Assembly (NCBI GenBank): GCA_944384475.1
Contig: CALWTN010000032.1
Span: 1 to 31,485 of the forward strand
From: an uncultured Clostridia bacterium
GTDB lineage: Bacteria > Bacillota > Clostridia > Christensenellales > UBA1242
Reading direction: 5' to 3'
Length of the DNA: 31,485 nt
The translations under genes and the position numbers were made by a program. Position 1 is the stretch's first letter; each line of letters begins with the position of its first letter. This document shows positions 8,015 to 17,900 of this stretch, in pieces. The notes under the pieces were generated by a model. The model worked only from the letters and a program-made list of their open reading frames with translations. It ran no database searches and was not told where the DNA came from.

Positions 8015-11000
8015 TTATTCGTCAAAATCTCCAAAATCATCGAAAAGATCTGCTGTGTCTATTGCTGAAGAAGCAATTTCTTCTTCATACGCCTTTTTCA
8101 CCTCATCCTCTTCTTCCTCAGGTTTTTGTGCTTCCTGTTTAAGCAAATCGTCAAAGTCAAGTGACATATCATCAAAATCATGTTCTGCTTCTATTGGAGC
8201 AACATGATCATCTTGCTCATCCATTGAAAGTTCGTTGATCGAAATTTCTTGATTAGCCTCAGTCAAAATTTTGATGTCTAAACCAAGCGCTTGCAATTCT
8301 TTAACCAAAACTTTAAAGGATTCAGGTATTCCCGGTTCTGCGATTGGAAGACCTTTGATGATAGATTCATAGGTTTTTGTTCTTCCAGTTATATCATCCG
8401 ACTTAATGGTAAGCATTTCTTGAAGAACGTGGCTTGCGCCGTATGCTTCCAAAGCCCAAACTTCCATTTCACCAAATCTTTGTCCTCCAAACAGCGCCTT
8501 ACCACCAAGAGGCTGTTGAGTGATGAGTGAATATGAACCAATTGAACGAGCGTGGATTTTGCTGTCAACCATGTGTTCAAGTTTAAGCATATATTTGTAA
8601 CCAACCGTTGTGAGGTTGTCAAAAGGCTCGCCTGTTCTTCCATCATAAAGCTGAACTTTGCCGTCAGCTGGGAAATTGTTGCTTACAAGCAATTCTTGGA
8701 TTTGGTCGATATCCGCACCATCGAAATCTGGAGTTGCAATCTTCCAACCAAGCGATCCTGCAACAAGTCCCAAGTGTGTTTCAAGAACCTGTCCGATGTT
8801 CATTCTTGATGTTACACCCAATGGGTTTAGCAAAATGTCAAGCGGACGGCCGTTTGCCATGTATGGCATATCATTTTCAGGCATGATAATTGACACAACG
8901 CCCTTGTTTCCATAACGTCCAGCCATTTTATCCCCGACTGAAAGTTTACGTTTTTGAGCAATAGTCACTTTAACAAGCATGTTTACGCCAGCATCAAGCT
9001 CATCTTTGTTTTTCTTTGAGAAGACTTGAACATCTACAACAACACCTTCTTGACCATGCTTAACACGAAGAGATGTGTCTCTCACTTCTCTTGCTTTATC
9101 ACCAAAGATAGCTCTAAGCAATCTCTCTTCTGGCGTAAGTTCGGTTTCGCCTTTCGGGGTAACCTTTCCAACAAGGATGTCGCCCGATCTAACCTCTGCG
9201 CCCACACGGATAATTCCGTTTTCATCAAGGTTTTTAAGAGCCTCTTCGCCAAGGTTTGGAATGTCACGAGTGATAACTTCATCGCCAAGTTTAGTGTTTC
9301 TGCAAGAAATTTCTTCCTCTTTCAAGATGATGGTTGTATAAACATCCTCTTTAACCAAACGCTCGTTGATGAGGATAGCGTCTTCAAAGTTGTAACCTTG
9401 CCAGTTCATATAACCAACAAGCACATTTTTGCCAAGAGCAAGCTCGCCATTGTCGCAGGCATATCCGTCATAGATAACATCGCCTTCTTTAACCTTTTCG
9501 CCCTTTTTAACGCAAGGCTTTTGGTTGTTGCAAGTCTCTTGGTTCATCTTTTCAAACTTTGTAAGTTTGTAGATATCTTCATCGCCTTTTTCGGTTAAAA
9601 TTCTAATCTCGTCTGCGCTGACATAGCTAACCGTTCCTGCTCGCTTAGCAATTCCAAGTGCGCCGCTGTCTCGTGCCGCTCTATATTCCATACCTGTTCC
9701 AACGATTGGTGCTTCTGGCCTAAGAACAGGCACAGCCTGTCTTTGCATGTTTGCACCCATAAGCACACGGTTAACTTCGTTGGAGTTAAGGAAAGGAATA
9801 AGTGCGCTTGGCACAGAAATATATTGACGTGGCGAAACATCCATAAAGTCAATTTGGCTTGCTGGAACTTCACCCATGGTTGCGCCATGACGAGCCATTA
9901 CACGTTTGTTGATAAACCTGCCCTCTTCATCGAGTGGCTCTATTGCCTGAGCGATGTAGGCTTTATCTTCCACATCCGCCATCATGTATTGATATTTCTT
10001 TGATACTACGCCTGTTGCTTTGTCAACTGGACGATAAGGAGTTTCCAAAAATCCATATTCGTTTACCTTAGCGTAAGTGGCAAGGTTATCAATCAAGCCG
10101 ATGCTTTGTCCTTCTGGGGTTTCAATCGCACAAATTCTGCCGTAGTGAGTGTAATGAATATCACGAATGCTAACGTCAGCACGCTCTTTTTTAACACCGC
10201 CAGGGCCGACAGCGGAAATTCTTCGCTTTTGAGAAAGCCCTGAAAGTGGGTTGTTTTGATCCATAAGTTGTGAAAGTTGTGATTGTGAAACAAAATCTTT
10301 AAGTGCTTTGTTGATTGGTTTAGGATTGATAATTTGTGATGGAGTAACCTCGCTAAGCTCTTTGCCTTGCAAAGTCTCTCTGATGTTTGTTGAAAGTTTT
10401 TGAACACCTGTGCGGAATGCTTTGCACAAAAGTTCGCCAACTGTGGCAAGGCGTTTGTTTGAAAGGTGGTCAACTTTGTCGTAAGAGCCAACACCTTCAA
10501 GACAATCGAGATAAACGCTGATTGTTGCCAAAATATCATCCATGGTCAGCGTTGTAACAAGCAAGTTTTTAGCATTTTCTTTGATTGCTTCCAAACGCTT
10601 TTCTTTGGTTTTGTTTTCCTTTAAAATCTGCATGAGAGTTGGATAATAAACTTCCTCAGTAATGCCAAGGGCTTTTTCATCACATGGGATAACTGCACTA
10701 AGTCTAACCCTGTTGTTGCCTCTCATCAAATGCTTTTTGCCGTTGACCTGAATCCAAACTTCGTTGATGCCTGCATCTTGGATTTGTCTAGCTTGTTCAT
10801 TGGAAATTATTTCGCCTGCTTTAACCAAAACTTCGTCTTTTGCGACAATGTTTTCTGCAGCAACAAGCCCTGGCAATCTATTTGCAAGAGCAAGACGGCG
10901 GTTAAATTTAAAACGTCCAACATTTGCAAGATTGTAATATGCATCTGTAAAGAAAAATGCATTTAAGTAATTTCTTGTAGATTCTGCAGAAGGAACATCT

Positions 11001-11725
11001 GATGGACGAGATTTTCTTGCGAACTCTAAAAGCGCCTCATCTTGCGTTTGTTGCGGCTCACGATCAAGTGCCGCTTTGATATATTTGTTTCCGCCAAAAA
11101 GTTTTTCGATTTCAGCACTTGTAAAGCCAAAGCACTTCAAGAAAACACCGATAGAAAATTTGTGTTGTCTGTCAACAACCATTTTCACCGCTTCATTAGC
11201 GCCCTGCTCAATTTCAAGCCACATTCCTCTTTCAGGAATCATTTGAGCACGAAGGGTTGAGTTGTCTTCTTTTTCTCTGGTAAGATAAACACTTGGCGCA
11301 CGAAGAATTTGTGAAATAACAACTCTTTCAATTCCGTTTGTAAGAAAAGAGCCATGTTCGCTCATAAGTGGAATATCACCAAAGAAAACTTCTTGCTCGA
11401 CAGCCTCGCCTGTTTCTTCAATAACAAACCTTGCTTTAACTTTAAGCGGAACAGAGTAAGAAGCGCCTCTTCTTTTGCACTCCTTTATAGAATATTTTGG
11501 CTTGTCTGCCAAATTTATATCAAGAAAATAAAGTTTTGCCTTTGTGCTGTAATCAACCACAGGCGAAAACTCGTCAAGAACACTTCTGATTCCCTTTTCA
11601 ATAAAATTTTTATAGGAATCCTTTTGGATGCTTAAAAGATCAGGGATTGGGCAAATCTCATCTAATTTTGCGAAAGAATATCTTTCGGTTCTGCCAAATT
11701 TCTGTTTTTTTAGTGATAATGCCAT
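8015..11725 (-). CDS. rpoB: DNA-directed RNA polymerase beta subunit
   Basis: The 1236-aa beta subunit. The rifampicin-binding cluster SQLSQLMDQNNPLS through QKRRISAVGPGG is at about residues 480-510, followed by ETPEGQSIGLI. The C-terminal part carries SVGDKMAGRYGNKGV and the clamp-contact block GGKALFGGQRFGEMEVWAL. Two things are odd. The residue equivalent to E. coli His526 is Gln (codon at 10229-10231), a change known to give rifampicin resistance. The last 69 residues form an acidic tail with about 29 Asp or Glu. The start ATG has an AAGGAG Shine-Dalgarno site. The gene has its own promoter (11866-11894) and a structured leader, and it is not preceded by rplJL. Confidence 0.99.
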   Translation of the reverse strand: MALSLKKQKFGRTERYSFAKLDEICPIPDLLSIQKDSYKNFIEKGIRSVLDEFSPVVDYSTKAKLYFLDINLADKPKYSIKECKRRGASYSVPLKVKARFVIEETGEAVEQEVFFGDIPLMSEHGSFLTNGIERVVISQILRAPSVYLTREKEDNSTLRAQMIPERGMWLEIEQGANEAVKMVVDRQHKFSIGVFLKCFGFTSAEIEKLFGGNKYIKAALDREPQQTQDEALLEFARKSRPSDVPSAESTRNYLNAFFFTDAYYNLANVGRFKFNRRLALANRLPGLVAAENIVAKDEVLVKAGEIISNEQARQIQDAGINEVWIQVNGKKHLMRGNNRVRLSAVIPCDEKALGITEEVYYPTLMQILKENKTKEKRLEAIKENAKNLLVTTLTMDDILATISVYLDCLEGVGSYDKVDHLSNKRLATVGELLCKAFRTGVQKLSTNIRETLQGKELSEVTPSQIINPKPINKALKDFVSQSQLSQLMDQNNPLSGLSQKRRISAVGPGGVKKERADVSIRDIHYTHYGRICAIETPEGQSIGLIDNLATYAKVNEYGFLETPYRPVDKATGVVSKKYQYMMADVEDKAYIAQAIEPLDEEGRFINKRVMARHGATMGEVPASQIDFMDVSPRQYISVPSALIPFLNSNEVNRVLMGANMQRQAVPVLRPEAPIVGTGMEYRAARDSGALGIAKRAGTVSYVSADEIRILTEKGDEDIYKLTKFEKMNQETCNNQKPCVKKGEKVKEGDVIYDGYACDNGELALGKNVLVGYMNWQGYNFEDAILINERLVKEDVYTTIILKEEEISCRNTKLGDEVITRDIPNLGEEALKNLDENGIIRVGAEVRSGDILVGKVTPKGETELTPEERLLRAIFGDKAREVRDTSLRVKHGQEGVVVDVQVFSKKNKDELDAGVNMLVKVTIAQKRKLSVGDKMAGRYGNKGVVSIIMPENDMPYMANGRPLDILLNPLGVTSRMNIGQVLETHLGLVAGSLGWKIATPDFDGADIDQIQELLVSNNFPADGKVQLYDGRTGEPFDNLTTVGYKYMLKLEHMVDSKIHARSIGSYSLITQQPLGGKALFGGQRFGEMEVWALEAYGASHVLQEMLTIKSDDITGRTKTYESIIKGLPIAEPGIPESFKVLVKELQALGLDIKILTEANQEISINELSMDEQDDHVAPIEAEHDFDDMSLDFDDLLKQEAQKPEEEEDEVKKAYEEEIASSAIDTADLFDDFGDFDE

Positions 11726-11860
11726 GTCGTTCTCCTTATAAATTTGTCAATGTGCGATAAAACAACAAAAAAAAGGGTATAAAGCGCCTATTAAAACGCC
11801 TTAAAAAACCCTTTTTTAAGCCTTAAGATACATGATTTTCACACTTGCACATAATCGTCT
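11726..11860 (-). promoter_or_regulatory. rpoBC 5' leader with two mutually exclusive hairpins, candidate attenuator
   Basis: The predicted leader is about 130 bases. Hairpin A pairs CTTAAAAAA with TTTTTTAAG (11800-11820) around a GGG loop. Hairpin B pairs AAAAAAGGGT with ACCCTTTTTT (11769-11778 with 11808-11817), has an inner AAGGCG/CGCTTT stem, and ends in a run of eight U, as an intrinsic terminator would. The AAAAAAGGG segment takes part in both, so only one can form at a time. A nine-codon reading frame (11823-11852, MCKCENHVS) ends just before hairpin A and could act as a leader peptide, though it has no Shine-Dalgarno site and may be chance. A real Shine-Dalgarno site for rpoB lies at 11732-11737. 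Confidence 0.5.
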
Positions 11861-11865
11861 ATTGC

Positions 11866-11894
11866 ATTCTATCATATCTAAAAAATTTTGTCAA
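11866..11894 (-). promoter_or_regulatory. Strong sigma-A promoter of rpoBC
   Basis: On the minus strand TTGACA (11889-11894), a 17-base spacer, and TAGAAT (11866-11871) with the extended -10 TGn in front. It lies in the 263-base gap between the giant lipoprotein gene and rpoB. The rest of that gap (11895-11988) holds only a weak AAAGT/ACTTT hairpin near 11956-11969. Confidence 0.85.
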
Positions 11895-11988
11895 CAATTT
11901 TTTTGTTTTTTTCACGTTAAATTTTCATTTTGTAGAGTTTTATACTGAGAACCAAAAAGTAAAAACTTTAAAATGAATGCTTAGAAAG

Positions 11989-14900
11989 TTATATGCGCAA
12001 TGTGCTTTCAAAGCTTAATGTAGAAAATGCTGTTGCCGAGCGATTCCAAATGCTTGAATCTCCAAAGTTATAGAACGCTTCAAGTGCTTCTGCTATGTCT
12101 AACGGCTCATCACCTCGATTAATCATACCCTTTTCCTCATTTAAACTATACACATCCTTACCAAACTCTGTTTGGTTTATCTCTATAGCCGAATTAAATT
12201 TTCGTGCTTGAATGGTTGTGTAGCCATAGCCGAGCAGGTCAAAATTGCCTTCTGCATAAGCACTTTGTAATGAACTGTTGATCACGTTCGTCACAGTTAA
12301 ATTTGAGCCACTAAACTGATACGCAACCTCTTTTTTAGTCGTGTCAGTGTCCCAATAATCCTCTGGGCTCGACGCACTTCCATTTACCCATCCTACATAT
12401 GTCTCTGGATTTATCGCAAAGTATCTGGTATTATCCTTACTGAAATATGATGGCGGAGATCCTGCCTGAACTCCTCCCACAACCCCTGTTGCATCAGCTG
12501 AATTTTTATCTTCAAGCTTCAAGTTATACACAGATGTTGTGTATATATTCGAAAGTGAAAGCGTTCCACTGTTAGCCCCAACTATTCCACCGTAGTTTGC
12601 GGTTATCTGAGTTGAGTATGTGTAGGTTTCAATGGTTAAATCTGCTTGGCTGTAGCTGTTGCTTATTGAAACAACTGCATTTAAATTTATTTGACCAATC
12701 ATGCCACCCATAACTGGCAATGCGGTTTGACCTTGCAACAAGAACGTGCTTTTTTTGATCGCTACTTCGTCTATTATGATATAGCCATTTTGCGCCACAG
12801 ATCCCACTATACCGCCGACTGTGCTTCTGCCAGTTAAACTTGCATCAACCAAAACTTTTGAAATTTTATTGTTGTTGCCTTCAACTCTTCCAACAACACC
12901 GCCTACATAGTCGACAGTGTCAATCTCAATAGCGGCCGAAGTTTCTTCGCTTATCACAAAGCCTTGATTCATATATGCGGTGTCAATTTTTCCGCCATCT
13001 CGCAACAACCCAGCAATTCCGCCAACACCATTTGGAACATAAGGTTGTAACACAAAAGTTTCGCCGGTTACGCCATATCCATAAACATAAGCATTTGAAA
13101 GCGAGCCTTTAATCTCTCCAGAGATAAATCCGCCATATTTATATGCTTTTATTTGCATTGATGCGTTGACGTTTACAAAAACATTATCCGCCGAGGCTTG
13201 TGCTGCAATTCCGCCAAACATCAGTCCTGCTTTTGCTGCTAAGATGTTGATTGTTCCATTTGTGATTGTTGCATTTTTAAGTGAACCTCTGCCGCCAAGA
13301 TAGCCAACCACACCGCCTGCAAACGACAACTCAGACAATGCTTCACTTTCATAATCAACATTGGTTTTCAAAGAAGGCACATTGGTTGCAAAAGCGCTTA
13401 TCATTGAGTTGACATTTTTAATGTTATAGCCACCCAAAGTCAGCCCAACAACGCCTCCGACAATGTTTTTACCCGTCACTGTCACCAATTCGTCACTCTC
13501 GTTTATGTCCTGCCCTGATGAAGAACCATAAACATTGATGTTGTAAATATTTGCATTCTGCACAGTTCCCGCCAAAGTTCCAACAATGTTTGAGTTTGTA
13601 AAAGCAACTTCTTGCGGAACAATATTTAAGTTCATAACGCTTGCGTTTATGTTTGATTGTCCTGTAATTTTGCCAAAAAGCCCTGCGTTATCGCTTTGTT
13701 TGCTTGAAACAAGTTGTATTTCACTTATGGTTGAACCATTGCCCTCCAAGTTTCCACGCAAATCGATATCGTAAAGCCCTGTGTAATCGACAGTAAAGTC
13801 GGTATAGGATATATCACAAATAATGCGATAATTTTTGGATGCAATTTTATTTGGAGTTACTAAATAACTCTCCAAAGTTTGCGCTGAGTAGATGATATAT
13901 GGGTTGGTTTCACTGCCATCTTCCGGCGTTCCGTCAACTGTGGCATATTGATAAACCGTCACTCCATTAGCATCAGTTGTCGTGCCAATGTTTTCTTTTT
14001 GGCTGGTTGCCACAAGGTTTGCGCTTACAAGCTCCAACCTGCCGCCAGCAAATTGCATGCCGTTGAATTTATCTGTAACCGCACCGTCACTATAAAACCA
14101 AACGGCGTTATAACTTTTAGAGGTAGAATAAGCATAGTTTGCAAAATATGTTGTCAAGTTTGCAAAATCATTTTTTGTTACTTGACCGTCATCTTCATTG
14201 TATTCCAATGCCGAAACGCCTTCATGCGAAAGCGGAGAAAGCGTTACGTTTATCATATTGCCCTTGATATAGTAGCAATCTTCAAAAGTGCCTTCGCCAT
14301 CGCCTGCAAAATAATAGTTTGTCGCACTGTTATCGCCTGTAATCTTGCTTGTCGAGAAGCATCTTTCAATGCGTGCCGTGTTTGTATAAACAAATCCTGC
14401 GCTTCGTGAAGAGGTTAAAATTGGGATGTTTGAATAGCTGTCTTCAATCGAGCCTTGATTTGTGTGAACAAATCCGCCCACTTGAACGCTTGAGTTAAGC
14501 ATGCTGCTGGTTCCGTCAGAATAAACCTTGTTGGCGGTAACCTCGCCCGAGACGTAACTTGTGAGTATGTTAGCATTTTCGCTGTTGACTGCAACCAAAC
14601 CACCCATTTTAAACACATCGTTGTAAGTAGAGCGGCATTCAAGCAGCCCTTTTGTAAACGCCGAAGAAGCAATCGTGCCTTGGTTTAGGCCAACCAATCC
14701 ACCCATGCTCACCAAACTGCTTGCGTTGATAGAAGAGCGGCTGTTTGTGATAAATCCAGTGTTCTGCCCTGCAACGCCGCCAATGTAATATCCTTCTGAA
14801 GCAGGAGTCGAGGAAGCAAAAGTTAAATGAACAGAGTTTCCTTCCAAGGTGGTTACGCTTGCATTGGTGATTGCACCATTGTTAAGCCCAGCCACAAGCC

Positions 14901-17900
14901 CAAAAGATACATTCATCGCAGAATTAGAAACAAATGAAACTGCGTTTGTGTTCTCTCCTCCAACTTGAATAGTGATGTTTTTCAAAACCGTTTGCGTTCC
15001 AACAGTGCCAAACAGCCCCGCATAGCTTGCGTCAGCAATGTTGTATTCAGCGCTATCGAAAATGAATTTAAAGTTGTTTCCATCAAAATAAGCAATTTCT
15101 GTGTTAAGAGGTTGGAACTGATTTGCTGGGATGGTGATATCACTAAGCAGTATGTAATATCCTCCTGCCTCCATCGCAAGAAATTCTTCATAGGATGACA
15201 CTGGATTTGGGCTTTGCTCAGAGCCACGCATGTATGAATAAACCTTAAACTCTGTGTAAACTTTTTGTAATCCTACAGCAGTATCTTCCCAATCGGCTAC
15301 TGCCACATATAAACCATTGTCAATTTTGAATCTTGCCTCAAACGAGAAGAAATATCTTCCATTTTCAGGCTGATGCGTTTTAAGCGTTGTGACTGAATAG
15401 CCAGACGTTTTTAAATATGGAGTTACAATTTCAACATCACTGCCAAAAACGCTTGAGGTTGCTTTCTCTTTGTCTAATGGCAGAGTATGAACAGGTATGC
15501 CATATGCGTTGTTTACATTGAGGTCTGTATACAACGTCCAAACGCCAAAATTGGTAAGTTCGTTTAAGAAATTGGTCACATAGGCATCTACTGTTGTGTT
15601 GGCTTGATTGTATTCAATCATATCGTTAAATGCCACAGCAACATCATTTTTTTCACCTACAGCCATATCAATCACGCCGCTATTCATGCCAGAAATTATA
15701 TCTTGATTTGTTTCGTTGTAAGCATAATTGATTACAAATTCCAAAATCTGCAAATCTAGTTCATCAGTTTCAGGGATTATCTCTCCAAATTGATTTACTT
15801 TGCTTGCTTGAAGGGTTATTTTAAATTTGTTATTGTTATTATTGTAATCAATAGTATCGTTTGTGATTGTAAGTGTGCATTTTCCTGTTTCTTTGTCATA
15901 AGCGACTTGTGCAAGTTGAGGATTTGAAGAGGTCACTTCAATAGTTTGTGGATCATAGCCCACAGCGGTGATTTTCATGTCATAAGTAAGCCCTCTTGCA
16001 ACTTGAGTTTTGCCTGGATAATCTGCAAAATCAATCGAAACAAGATCTTGTTTATAAAGCTTGTAAACCAACTTTTCTGTCAAAAGTTGATCATTTTGCT
16101 TAACTGTGATATTAATGCCGACACTCTGGCCATCTTCAACGTTTAGGTTTGAGAACATGTAACGCACATAGAATTGCCCTTGATAGAATTTTTCTTCAGC
16201 AGCGTTTTGCATGTTTTCAAGCACGTCTCTTGAAATCCTAATGCCGCCATTGATGACTGCTGCGCCACTGACTTCAACAAATTTTAGGTTTTCATCCATA
16301 TATCCAAGCACAAAAGAAGCTGAGCTTGCACCCTGCAAGTTGTTGATAGCATCGTTTGTAATTTCAACATATTCAAAATCAGCATCAATAGGAGTTAAGG
16401 TTACTGAAAGCACTCCACTTCTGCCCGGCAAAACAAAATCGGACTCTAAAAGAGATGATACTTCAGGATAATTAATAACCGAAATTGTATCAACATTTTC
16501 TTTATGCAAAGCAATTTCAATTTCCTTTAAAACTGTGTTTGGATTTGATTTTGCGCACAATCTTAAATAATAAGTTTTGTAAATATTCTCTTCACGCCTA
16601 TTTTCAAATTCAGCTGAAGTTTTATCAACGCTTATGTTCAAATTAAAAGTCAAATCGCTTTGTTTTGTTATTGAAACATCAAACAAGCCACTTTCTTTGC
16701 CGCTTTCATCAACAATTTTAAAGTATTGCTCATTTTCATCACTCAAAACATCATCGCTATCATCAGAAGTGATCATCACCACGTCTGTAACAGCATTGCT
16801 TGGTGTTAAAACATATTTATCTTTTTTGGTATTAATCGCCGTTGCGCCTTCAAAATAATTGATTGTCACGCCGTTCAAAGTGGTTATGCCAAGCGTATAA
16901 TTCACGCCATCAACTGTCGTGTTTATTGAAGCTGAAAGGTTTATTGTATCCACCATGTTTTCAGAAGAAACGCTGGCAGTTGTCTTTTTAACAAAGGTTA
17001 TTCCATCTTGTGTTGTGGTGTAATAGCCATACTGCAACTCCGTTTTATCTTCTGGCAACGTCACAGAAACTGAAACCGAATCGCTTTTTGCAAGCTGAAT
17101 TAATTTTCCATCCACATGCACAAGCCCGTCTCTATCTATAAATATGCCCGTTTCATTTGTTGATGATTGATCAAGTATATATGATGGCGAAACCAACACG
17201 TTGACACCCGAATTTGAATAAACTTTAAAAGACGAGTTGTTGCCGAGCGTTAAATCACCAACATTGAAGATGCCTGTTTCTGTGCCGTTTATATAAGAAA
17301 GCACGTTAAAATAGTTGATAATATTTAAATAGATTGTTTCATTTTGTTTTTGGTTTAAAAGACTGCTGATTTCAACACGTGCCAAGCCTGTGCCTTTAAC
17401 AATAATCTGCCCTGTCTCTGAAATTTGCAACTTTGGACTTAAAGAAGTTATCGTTAAATCTGAACCTTCAACAGTAAAAGGATAAAGATCATCGCCAATG
17501 TTCAGCGTGTTGAGTGGCTGCAAAGCCTCTTGCGCTTTATATAAATCTGAGGTTGTAAATTCGCCATTTTGATAGCTGCCTGCTGCCTCAAAATAGAACA
17601 TGTTGATAACCGTTTTAGCATTTTCCACGTTGTCATCAACTGGCGTCATAGCATAAAAGCCATTTTTTTCGTTTGGTTGAATGTTTAATGAGGTGGTTTT
17701 CTTAGCAAAATCTTGATAGTCTATAACATTTCTTGCCACTTCGTTGACTACTATAAAATCTGCAAAATATTGTTCCAATGTGTAATTGTTGTCAATATTT
17801 GCCTGCATTGGGTTGTCAATTTTTTCTCTTGTTATATAAGATGAAAACTCATAGCCATTCTCTTCGCTGCAACTAATGTTAGAATTTAAAAAAGCAATTC

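Noticed and set aside
9026..9598. A 190-aa open frame on the plus strand opposite rpoB
   Set aside because: It lies wholly antisense to a strongly conserved rpoB region, shows no family features and has no Shine-Dalgarno or promoter. The same holds for similar plus-strand frames opposite rpoC (7441-7941), the giant lipoprotein gene and VirB4.
10770..10840. A stretch in RpoB (ISNEQARQIQDAGINEVWIQ) that resembles one in RpoC (ISKKQAAQIQEAGIKKVQIR)
   Set aside because: At first it looked like a recent duplication between subunits, but from memory both are ordinary parts of Clostridia-type RpoB and RpoC sequences, so I do not treat it as new.
11745..11750. A perfect TTGACA on the minus strand just before rpoB
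   Set aside because: There is no -10 box at 16-18 bases downstream; that position falls at the rpoB start codon. The real promoter is at 11866-11894.
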